Origin: an uncultured Bacilli bacterium
Lineage (GTDB): Bacteria; Bacillota_I; Bacilli_A; RF39; UBA660
DNA length: 10,577 nt
Direction of reading: 5' to 3'
Assembly: GCA_944336815.1 (NCBI GenBank)
Contig: CALVLG010000025.1
Coordinates: 1-10,577 of the forward strand
Shown: in pieces, positions 1-5,982 of the stretch
How the letters are laid out: every line of letters starts with the position of its first letter
How positions within the stretch are numbered: the first letter of the stretch is position 1
Translations under genes and position numbers: made by a program
Notes under the pieces: generated by a model
Databases searched by the model: none
The model's input: the letters and a program-made list of their open reading frames with translations, nothing else
What the model was told of the DNA's origin: nothing

Positions 1-201
1 AATTTTGATGTTTTATTATATTATGATAAAGAAAAATTAGAAAGAGAAATAGCAAAAGATGAAGGAATAGATATTGGGAAAAGGGATACAGCTAATAATT
101 TGATTAAAGAAGGAATAGATTTAATTACTATAGCCAAGGCGACAAACATTAATATAAATGAACTTAAGCAAATGGCAATGAAAATGGAAATGAATAGTTA
201 A
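1..201 (+). CDS. C-terminal end of a probable Rpn/PD-(D/E)XK nuclease-family (transposase-like) protein, 5' end outside the window
   Basis: Frame 1 is open from the window edge to a TAA at 199-201, giving 66 residues of a C-terminus. The visible part is a charged helix (KEKLEREIAKDEGIDIGKRD) followed by TANNLIKEGIDLITIAKATN and then INELKQM. This order, a charged EGxxxGxxxG-like helix, then 'NLIKEGxDxxxIxKxTxxxxxEL', is what I know from the C-termini of Rpn-type recombination-promoting nucleases, often annotated as PD-(D/E)XK transposases. The catalytic domain lies upstream and cannot be seen, so the family call rests on the tail alone. A promoter starts just downstream, so the next gene is probably transcribed separately. 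No terminator is obvious in 202-270. Confidence 0.6.
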   Translation, partial: NFDVLLYYDKEKLEREIAKDEGIDIGKRDTANNLIKEGIDLITIAKATNININELKQMAMKMEMNS

Positions 202-271
202 AAAGTTATATTTGGAAAAAATAGTTAAAAGATCAATTATGTAATTTTACCTAGCTTCCTTCTAAAACTTA

Positions 272-280
272 TGATATAAT
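272..280 (+). promoter_or_regulatory. Extended -10 promoter of the RDD-family gene
   Basis: TGATATAAT is a perfect TGn-TATAAT extended -10 element. No good -35 hexamer lies 16-18 bases upstream (252-257 reads TAGCTT). The predicted transcript start near 287 falls before the ATG at 307 but leaves no leader for a start at 286, which supports the downstream start. Confidence 0.7.
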
Positions 281-294
281 TCTTTTTGTATATG

Positions 295-301
295 AAGGAG
301 G
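295..301 (+). promoter_or_regulatory. Ribosome binding site deciding the RDD gene start
   Basis: AAGGAGG is a near-perfect Shine-Dalgarno sequence, 5 bases before ATG 307. In-frame starts at 286 (TTG) and 292 (ATG) would place this site inside the coding region and have no ribosome site of their own. Confidence 0.85.
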
Positions 302-306
302 AAAAA

Positions 307-1068
307 ATGACGGGAACATTTTTTAAAAGAGCGGGAGCGTACATTTTGGATTTATTTATTATTTCTTTAGTTGTCATGTTGTTATCTTATATTCCTTTTT
401 TAAATCCAAATCGGGATGCTTACAATGAAAAGTATAATGAATTAGTTAATGTTTTTGAACAATATCAAAATAGTGAAATTTCTGAAGAAGAATATAATGA
501 AGCAGCAATTCCTATTTCTTATGATTTATATCGGTTAAATATTCCAAGTACTATTGTGGATATGGTTGTTATTTTATTATACTTTGGTGTTTTACAATTT
601 TTAGGAAAAGGACAAACAATTGGGAAAAAAATTTTTCAAATTAGAGTTGTAAGTAATAATGATAAACCATTAACGATTGTAAATTATTTACTAAGAGCGG
701 TAATACTAAGCAATGTTTTGATTTCTTTAGGGGGAATAGCAGTTATTTGTTTTATGAATGCTGATAACTATTACATGGTATATCAAAACTTAAATTTAGT
801 TGGTTATATCATAATGTATATTACTTTATTTATGGTTATTGTAAGACAAGATAATCGTGGTTTACATGATTTTGTGGCTAATACTAAGGTTGTTTTTACA
901 AATGAAGAAATTGAAGCACGGTTAGAAAAAATTGAGGCTGAACAACAAGTATTAGAAAGTGAATTAGAGAAAAGTAAAGAAAAGTTAAAAAAGAAAGAAA
1001 ATGTGGTTGAAGCTAAAACGACGAAACCAAAAAAGAAAACTAAATCAACAAAGAAAAAAGAAACTTAA
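307..1068 (+). CDS. RDD-family integral membrane protein with a basic coiled-coil tail
   Basis: The product has 253 residues. The RDD signature is present in three places: FKRAGAYILDLFIIS at 6-20 (the conserved Arg and Asp pair in helix 1), GQTIGKKIFQIRVV at 102-115, and RQDNRGLHDFVANTKVV at 180-196. Hydrophobic helices lie at about 11-31, 82-100, 128-150 and 163-180. A polar insert of about 45 residues, rich in Glu, Asn and Tyr (33-78), separates the first two. After the domain comes a charged, coiled-coil-like helix (about 198-232) and a Lys/Thr-rich tail (about 235-253) that should face the cytoplasm. RDD proteins are a broad membrane family; some members have been linked to ion transport, but the substrate here cannot be predicted. 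The gene has its own promoter and ribosome site and ends on a terminator shared with the convergent aminopeptidase gene. Confidence 0.88.
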   Translation: MTGTFFKRAGAYILDLFIISLVVMLLSYIPFLNPNRDAYNEKYNELVNVFEQYQNSEISEEEYNEAAIPISYDLYRLNIPSTIVDMVVILLYFGVLQFLGKGQTIGKKIFQIRVVSNNDKPLTIVNYLLRAVILSNVLISLGGIAVICFMNADNYYMVYQNLNLVGYIIMYITLFMVIVRQDNRGLHDFVANTKVVFTNEEIEARLEKIEAEQQVLESELEKSKEKLKKKENVVEAKTTKPKKKTKSTKKKET

Positions 1069-1091
1069 TCTATATGATAGGTTTCTTTTTT
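1054..1091. terminator. Bidirectional terminator between convergent genes
   Basis: Eleven perfect pairs join AAAAAAGAAAC (1054-1064) to GTTTCTTTTTT (1081-1091), with further pairing inside (TTA with TAG, then TC with GA around TATAT). The A-run on the left and T-run on the right give a U-tract in either direction. The hairpin lies across the 3' ends of both coding regions. Confidence 0.8.
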
Positions 1092-2354
1092 TATTATAAA
1101 GTTGTGGTTATAAAAAGATTTCATGATTTGATATAAAGCATAAATGTCTTTAGTTGCGCATACTTCTTTGGAAGAGTGCATGGCTAGTTCAACAATCCCA
1201 ACGTCGATTGAAGAAACACTGACATGTCTTAAAGATAAGCCACTTAAAGTTGAACCGCCAGCTAAATCGTTTTTGGCTGTTACATTTTGAAACTTTATTT
1301 TTTCTTGGTGACATATGTCTTTTAATAAGCTAGAGAATATAGCATCAGTAACACTAGTTACTTCTTTTATTATAGCAAAACCTTCACCCATTTTGCCGAT
1401 ACTGGTTTTATCAGCATATTCGGGGTGATTAGGGTGAATAGCGTGGGTGTTATCTGCACTGATAATAAAAGATTGGGCTAAAGTACTTGTAATATCTAGG
1501 TTTAAAAAAGAAGCTATTCTTTTTAAAGTGTCAAGTAAGAAACTACTTTCTGCTCCTTCTTTGGTAAGAGAACCTATTTCTTCACTGTTAAAAGCTACAA
1601 AAACAGCAATATTTTTAGGCTTGCTGTTTAAGAAAGCAGTAAGACCACTGTAAACACTTGTTAAATTATCAATTCTGGGGGATATAAGAAGTTCTTCTTG
1701 AAAACCAAATAATGTTGGAAGAGAATTATCATATAAAAATAGTTCGAAATCGCCTAATTCTTCTTCTTTTTTTAAATTAAAAAAATTTTTATATAATGAA
1801 TCCCATGTTTTTTCATCATTAGTTAAAGCAAAAATAGGCTGTAAATCAACTTGCATATTTAGATCTAGTTTGGAATTGGCCATGTCATTTTGATGAATAG
1901 CGACACTGGGAATGACCGCGACAGTTTTTTGGGCATCAACGATTCTTGTTTCCCAATTATTTTTCTTTTTAAGACAAATACGTCCGGCAATAGATAAATT
2001 TTTATCTAACCAGCCATAGTTTAATAAACCACCATAAGGCATGATGTTATAACCTAAATAATTTTGATTTAGGTAAACGCCATTTGGTTTTAACTCGAGT
2101 GATGGCGTATCTATATGGGTTGTTATAATATGAAAAGCATTGCTTTTTTCTTTAGGTATTTTGACAGCAATTATACTACTATCATTACGTTTCACATAAA
2201 AAGTAGGGGGAATATTTTCCCATTTTTCTTGTTCTGTTAATAAACTAAAATTTTGTTCTTTTAAAATGGTTTCTATTTCTTTTATTCCGGTAAAAGCACA
2301 TGAAGCTTTGGGAATAAAAGATAATAAATTATTAATAAAGTCTTTTTTTTGCAT
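1065..2354 (-). CDS. apeB: M18-family metallo-aminopeptidase
   Basis: The product is a 429-residue cytosolic aminopeptidase, the usual length for the bacterial type-2 M18 group. M18 enzymes remove N-terminal residues, often acidic ones, from peptides using two metal ions. The expected ligand and catalytic residues are visible: HIDTP (His80, Asp82), DNLTS (Asp229), SEEIGS (Glu258/Glu259), SADNTHAIHP (Asp301) and AMHSSKE (His393). GYNIMPYGGLL and WLDKNLSIAGR (about 101-125) are also typical of the family. I chose ATG 2354 (MQKKDF) because AAAGGG lies 9 bases upstream of it; longer in-frame forms to 2363 or 2435 lack a ribosome site or family-like sequence. The stop codon overlaps that of the convergent RDD gene. 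No convincing promoter could be picked in the spacer upstream. The family is very certain, the apeB subtype somewhat less so. Confidence 0.93.
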   Translation of the reverse strand: MQKKDFINNLLSFIPKASCAFTGIKEIETILKEQNFSLLTEQEKWENIPPTFYVKRNDSSIIAVKIPKEKSNAFHIITTHIDTPSLELKPNGVYLNQNYLGYNIMPYGGLLNYGWLDKNLSIAGRICLKKKNNWETRIVDAQKTVAVIPSVAIHQNDMANSKLDLNMQVDLQPIFALTNDEKTWDSLYKNFFNLKKEEELGDFELFLYDNSLPTLFGFQEELLISPRIDNLTSVYSGLTAFLNSKPKNIAVFVAFNSEEIGSLTKEGAESSFLLDTLKRIASFLNLDITSTLAQSFIISADNTHAIHPNHPEYADKTSIGKMGEGFAIIKEVTSVTDAIFSSLLKDICHQEKIKFQNVTAKNDLAGGSTLSGLSLRHVSVSSIDVGIVELAMHSSKEVCATKDIYALYQIMKSFYNHNFIIKKETYHID

Positions 2355-2399
2355 ATATATCATCCCTTTATAATGTGGTAAATAAGTGAAAAGATATAC

Positions 2400-2428
2400 T
2401 TGATTTTTAACAAAATATATTGTAAAAT
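2400..2428 (+). promoter_or_regulatory. Likely promoter of the pyruvate kinase gene
   Basis: TTGATT (2400-2405) and TAAAAT (2423-2428) are separated by 17 bases, each one mismatch or so from consensus. The predicted transcript start near 2435 gives a leader of about 22 bases carrying AGAGG (2446-2450) 6 bases before ATG 2457. Confidence 0.55.
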
Positions 2429-2456
2429 CGTTCATGTTTGCAAAAAGAGGTGTGAT

Positions 2457-3869
2457 ATGAAAAAGACAAAAATTATATGTAGTATAGGACCGGCTAGTAA
2501 CGAAGTAGATGTTATGAAAGCAATGGTTTTAAATGGAATGAATGTTGCGCGGATTAATTTTTCACATGCGACAATTGAAGAAAGAGAAAAAGCGGTTTCT
2601 TCTGTGCGGGAAGTTCGTAAACTAACTGGTTATAGTGTTGGTATTTTATGGGATACTAAAGGACCTGAATTTCGGACTTTGGTAATGCAAGAAGGTGGCA
2701 TCACTTTAGAAGAAGGAAAAACGATTCAAATCGTTAAAGAAAATGTTATAGGTAATGAAGAACGTTTTAGTGTGAATCATCCGGAAGCAATAGATTCATT
2801 AAAAGTAAAAGATGTTATTTTACTGGAAAATGCGAAAATGCGGTTAGAAGTTATTGAAAAAGGAAAAGAAAGTGTGACTTGTAAAATATTAGCTGGTGGC
2901 GTTTTAGGCGATCGTAAAAGCATGAGTGTGCCAGGTGTATCTTTAAATATTCCGTTTATTAGTGAAGAAGATCGTAATGATTTAATTTATGCTTGTCTAC
3001 ATGGTGGCGAATTTATAGCTTTATCTTTTGTTAATTGTAAAGATGATGTTTTAGAAGTTAAAAAGTTATTAAAGGAACACCAACGGGAAGATTTTCAAAT
3101 TATTTGTAAAATTGAAAGTGCTTTAGGAATTGAAAATGTTGAAGATATTCTAAGTGTTAGTGATGGTATTATGGTTGCGCGTGGTGACTTAGGAACAGAA
3201 ATTCCTAGTGAAATGGTGCCAGTAGTCCAAAAACAGTTAATTAAAACTTGTCGTAAGATGAATAAGATTTGTATTGTGGCGACTGAGATGTTAGAGTCAA
3301 TGATGAAAAATAATCGGCCAAAAAGAGCCGAGACAAGTGATATTGCAAATGCGGTTTTAGATGGAACAGATGCTGTTATGTTATCTGGGGAAACTACTAT
3401 GGGAAGTCACCCGATTGAAACCGTTGAAGCTATGGCTAAAATTTGTGAGGTTACAGAAAAATATGCCGAATATAATTATGTAGAGCAATTACATAAAGTG
3501 GAAAATGCGCGTGATGCTATTGCGGTAGCTGTTGCTGATACGGCTAATCGTTTGAACGCTAAACTTATTACAACTGCTACAGTTCATGGTAGAACAGCTA
3601 AAATAGTAAGTAATTTACGACCTGTTTCACCTATTTTGGCTTTAACACCTAATGAAAAAGATGGCCGTAAACTTATCTTAAATTATGGAATATATCCAAT
3701 GGTAATGCCTTTGATGAATTCAACTGATGAAGTTTTAAAAGAAAGTGTTAAAAAAGCGCATGAATTTATGGAATTACATTCTAAAGATATTCTTGTAATT
3801 ACGGGCGGTTTTCCAAATACTGATGAAAATAGAACAACAAATTTAATGAAAATTGAAGAAATAGACTAA
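2457..3869 (+). CDS. pyk: Pyruvate kinase
   Basis: The enzyme transfers phosphate from phosphoenolpyruvate to ADP, the last ATP-forming step of glycolysis. The protein has 470 residues, the usual length for a form without the extra C-terminal PEP-utiliser domain found in Bacillus. Motifs in order: KIICSIGPAS (5-14), ARINFSH (31-37), DTKGPEFRT (66-74), ICKIESALGIENVEDI with the active-site Lys218 and Glu220, MVARGDLG (239-246), ATEMLESM (275-282, where ATQML is more usual) and the long SDIANAVLDGTDAVMLSGET stretch (294-313). In the mobile B domain the common DDG is replaced by ENAK (124-127). The C-terminal allosteric-type domain runs from about 350. ATG 2457 follows AGAGG with 6 bases between; the reading frame upstream to 2400 is not family-like and contains the promoter. 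No clear U-tract terminator follows, so some read-through into the next gene is possible. Confidence 0.97.
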   Translation: MKKTKIICSIGPASNEVDVMKAMVLNGMNVARINFSHATIEEREKAVSSVREVRKLTGYSVGILWDTKGPEFRTLVMQEGGITLEEGKTIQIVKENVIGNEERFSVNHPEAIDSLKVKDVILLENAKMRLEVIEKGKESVTCKILAGGVLGDRKSMSVPGVSLNIPFISEEDRNDLIYACLHGGEFIALSFVNCKDDVLEVKKLLKEHQREDFQIICKIESALGIENVEDILSVSDGIMVARGDLGTEIPSEMVPVVQKQLIKTCRKMNKICIVATEMLESMMKNNRPKRAETSDIANAVLDGTDAVMLSGETTMGSHPIETVEAMAKICEVTEKYAEYNYVEQLHKVENARDAIAVAVADTANRLNAKLITTATVHGRTAKIVSNLRPVSPILALTPNEKDGRKLILNYGIYPMVMPLMNSTDEVLKESVKKAHEFMELHSKDILVITGGFPNTDENRTTNLMKIEEID

Positions 3870-3877
3870 GTGTTTGA

Positions 3878-3895
3878 CAAAATAAAGATATTTTG
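3878..3895 (+). other. AT-rich hairpin without U-tract after pyk
   Basis: CAAAATA and TATTTTG pair perfectly around an AAGA loop, flanked by TAAGT and ACTTA, which could also pair. No T-run follows, so it is a poor intrinsic terminator. It sits between two TTGAC copies (3874-3878 and 3897-3901), and the second is the -35 box of the next promoter. It might be a weak pyk 3' end or a regulator site. Confidence 0.3.
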
Positions 3896-3896
3896 C

Positions 3897-3925
3897 TTGA
3901 CTTAAAAGTAAATAAAATATAAAAT
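3897..3925 (+). promoter_or_regulatory. Promoter of the first pilin-like gene
   Basis: TTGACT (3897-3902) and TAAAAT (3920-3925) are separated by exactly 17 bases, one mismatch each from consensus. It is the only promoter in the right-hand locus with a good -35 box. The ribosome site GAGG (3938-3941) follows, 7 bases before ATG 3949. Confidence 0.7.
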
Positions 3926-3948
3926 ATTTATAGAAATGAGGTTTTATT

Positions 3949-4329
3949 ATGGGAACAGATGTAGGAACTGAATTAGGTTTTTGCGCACACTCAGCTAATA
4001 TTTGGCAAGTAGTAGGATATGTATTATTAGTATTCAAAATTGTTATTCCAATTTTATTAATTATATGGGGAATGTTAGATTTAGGTAAAGCTGTAGTTGC
4101 GGCTAAAGATGATGAAATTAAGAAAGCAACAAAATCTTTAGCAATGCGAGCAATTTCTGGTATTATCATTTTCTTTATTCCAACTATTGTTAGTGTAATT
4201 ATGGGTTTAGTTTCTAATTTCTCTGATGCTGTTGGTGAAGATTGGAACATTTGCCGTAGTTGTATTACAAATCCAAATGATCCTGATTGTGCTACTTTTG
4301 CTGAAGACGTTTGGAATGGAAGAGTGTAA
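3949..4329 (+). CDS. Short two-helix membrane protein, VirB2/TrbC pilin-like, module only
   Basis: The product has 126 residues and no cleavable signal. After a 20-residue head with Cys12 comes helix 1 (about 20-46, containing FKIVIPILLIIWGMLDLGKA), the charged loop AAKDDEIKKATKSLAMR (51-67), helix 2 (about 68-89) and an outside tail with CRSC (102-105) and Cys114. The basic loop should lie in the cytoplasm and both ends outside, which is the membrane topology of VirB2/TrbC pilins. I see no database-level match, so pilin is an inference from size, topology and neighbours. Five more genes downstream carry the same module. It has its own promoter and terminator, the best promoter of the locus, and no extra domain, so it is the best candidate for an abundant structural subunit. 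A holin or another small membrane protein is the main alternative. Confidence 0.75.
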   Translation: MGTDVGTELGFCAHSANIWQVVGYVLLVFKIVIPILLIIWGMLDLGKAVVAAKDDEIKKATKSLAMRAISGIIIFFIPTIVSVIMGLVSNFSDAVGEDWNICRSCITNPNDPDCATFAEDVWNGRV

Positions 4330-4356
4330 AACTAGTAGAAATGCTAGTTTTTTTTT
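4328..4356 (+). terminator. Intrinsic terminator, ACTAG-stem type
   Basis: AAAACTAGTA (4328-4337) pairs with TGCTAGTTTT (4342-4351) around a GAAA tetraloop, with one U-G pair, and is followed by a run of nine T (4348-4356). The T-run goes straight into the next promoter. Confidence 0.88.
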
Positions 4357-4364
4357 GATATAAT
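4356..4364 (+). promoter_or_regulatory. Extended -10 promoter of the 501-residue protein gene
   Basis: TGATATAAT is a perfect extended -10, identical to the one at 272-280. Its -35 position would fall inside the terminator hairpin and is not consensus. AAGGA (4374-4378) lies 10 bases before ATG 4389. Confidence 0.7.
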
Positions 4365-4388
4365 GACCTTGTTAAGGAATGTGAGTGT

Positions 4389-5894
4389 ATGAAAAAAGTA
4401 AGTGCTTTTTTATTTATGATTATGTTAAGTGGTCTTTTTTTTGTTAATGAAGTGCAGGCAATAGAGATTGAACATACTTGTCGTTATGCTGATAGTTCAC
4501 AAAATAATGTCGTTTATATTTTTATGTATGATAATGGTGATGTTGAATCTTATGTCAAAAAAAGCAATGGAAAAATGGAAAATGGTCATCAAAAATATGG
4601 AAATAGTGAAGGCGTCCCATTAAATTGGGATGATTTGGAAAATCAAGATTCCTGTCCTAAATACACCTCTTTTAAAGATTCAGGATTATTTGGTGGCTAT
4701 AGCATTAATGTTGGTAATAGTAGAAATGAGTTATCAAGTTATGATGGAATGATTTTGACTTTATCTGATTATTCATCTTTGGCTACTTGTACTTATAATG
4801 TGACGATAAGTGATGGTAGTAAGAAAGAAATTGTTCTAGGCATTCAACCAGAAGAAGGTTTTATTACTTATACACCTCTTGCTTTTTCAATGGGTGGTGA
4901 TGAATTTGGCCCTCTTGGTGGTATTAATTATTTTTTAGATGGTTATTATGAAAAAATATATCTAAATGGAACTTTATCACCACAGTGTCCAAGTTTATAT
5001 TTTTGTGAAGAAATAAATTCAAATATTTATACATTTGGGACGTCTTCAGTATGTGCAAGTAGTAATGATACGGGAATAGCAGTTAAGGGAACGTTTAAAA
5101 ATACTTCGGATACTTCTGAAAAAGAAGATCAAAGTCGTGATGTTTGTAAAAAACATATTACCGATAAAATTCGCGATCAAATGACTGTCGTTTTTTCATA
5201 TGATGTGGATGGTAATAAAGTTTTTTCTATTTATCGTAACAATAATACAAATCAAGGTTCCACTAATATTCCATATGATGGTGTTTCTAATTCTATAAAT
5301 GGTGTGGTTTTTTCGATAGACCCCAATTATTATGATGAGTATTGGGATGATGAAACTTGTGACGATGCTGAAGCATATTTTAAATATAACAATGGTGCTT
5401 ATGAACATTATGTTATAACGGCTGAAAAGCCTGAATCTTGGGAAAGTGGAAGTCCTGATGATTCTAATGGTCATGAACAAGACCAAAATCAGGAAAATAA
5501 TAGCGATAATGGTGATTACAATTCTAACATTTGCGAAGGCGATAATTGTGATATTAGTTTTGGTGGTTTTTGCAATGAACCAAATGTGGCGAGAACATTC
5601 AAATTTTTAGGATTAGGCTTTTTTGTTTTAAAAATATTAGTTCCAGCAATTATTATAATTATGGGAATTGTCAATTTATTTAAGATTATTACTTCAGGAA
5701 AAGAAGATGAAGCTAAAAAATATGCGAAGATTGTTGTTCGAAATGTTGTGATCGGTATTGTGATATTTTTGGCACCAACACTAATTAATTTTGTGTACGA
5801 TACAGTGAAAGCAGCTGTTTCTATTTCAGATAATAATCCGGCCGAAAAATGTATTGATTGTATTTTAGATCCTTTAAAATGTGAGGTTAAATAG
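4389..5894 (+). CDS. Secreted Cys-rich ectodomain fused to the pilin-like two-helix module
   Basis: The product has 501 residues and is not recognised as a known family outside the module. It starts with a signal peptide (about 1-24, ending EVQA). An outside region of about 345 residues contains nine cysteines. Twice a Cys-x-Tyr-type start (Cys31, Cys134) is followed about 60-66 residues later by a Cys-Pro (Cys89, Cys200), which suggests repeated small disulfide domains. A low-complexity linker rich in Asp, Asn, Gln, Glu and Ser (about 347-380) leads to Cys395, helix 1 (about 403-432), loop SGKEDEAKKYAKIVVR (436-451), helix 2 (about 452-470) and a tail with CIDC (488-491) and Cys498. It is alone in its transcription unit, between two ACTAG-type terminators. 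The architecture suggests a surface domain displayed on a membrane or pilus anchor; the ligand is unknown. Confidence 0.8.
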   Translation: MKKVSAFLFMIMLSGLFFVNEVQAIEIEHTCRYADSSQNNVVYIFMYDNGDVESYVKKSNGKMENGHQKYGNSEGVPLNWDDLENQDSCPKYTSFKDSGLFGGYSINVGNSRNELSSYDGMILTLSDYSSLATCTYNVTISDGSKKEIVLGIQPEEGFITYTPLAFSMGGDEFGPLGGINYFLDGYYEKIYLNGTLSPQCPSLYFCEEINSNIYTFGTSSVCASSNDTGIAVKGTFKNTSDTSEKEDQSRDVCKKHITDKIRDQMTVVFSYDVDGNKVFSIYRNNNTNQGSTNIPYDGVSNSINGVVFSIDPNYYDEYWDDETCDDAEAYFKYNNGAYEHYVITAEKPESWESGSPDDSNGHEQDQNQENNSDNGDYNSNICEGDNCDISFGGFCNEPNVARTFKFLGLGFFVLKILVPAIIIIMGIVNLFKIITSGKEDEAKKYAKIVVRNVVIGIVIFLAPTLINFVYDTVKAAVSISDNNPAEKCIDCILDPLKCEVK

Positions 5895-5899
5895 CTTTT

Positions 5900-5933
5900 A
5901 AAACTAGTAAAAATGTAAAATTACTAGTTTTTT
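5900..5933 (+). terminator. Intrinsic terminator, ACTAG-stem type
   Basis: AAAACTAGTAA (5900-5910) and TTACTAGTTTT (5921-5931) form 11 perfect pairs around a 10-base loop, ending in six T (5928-5933). The stem shares its outer ten bases with the terminator at 4328. Confidence 0.88.
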
Positions 5934-5944
5934 GCTTTATTTAT

Positions 5945-5953
5945 TGTTATAAT
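5945..5953 (+). promoter_or_regulatory. Extended -10 promoter of the three-gene lipoprotein unit
   Basis: TGTTATAAT is a perfect TGn-TATAAT element. The -35 position falls in the preceding terminator and is weak. The predicted start near 5960 rules out the in-frame TTG at 5953 as translation start. Confidence 0.7.
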
Positions 5954-5982
5954 TGATAAAGAGAGAAAAAGTAGGGATTTGT

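Noticed and set aside
1447..1653. Plus-strand open frame inside the aminopeptidase gene
   Set aside because: It lies antisense to conserved M18 catalytic sequence, with no start signals.
3843..4250. Minus-strand open frame of 135 codons opposite the first pilin-like gene
   Set aside because: It is an antisense shadow of a gene with a clear promoter, ribosome site and family module; it has no ribosome site or recognisable domain.
5928..5953. TTG at 5953 as start of the lipoprotein
   Set aside because: It overlaps the -10 element; ATG 5983 has a ribosome site and puts the signal peptide and lipobox at the proper distance.
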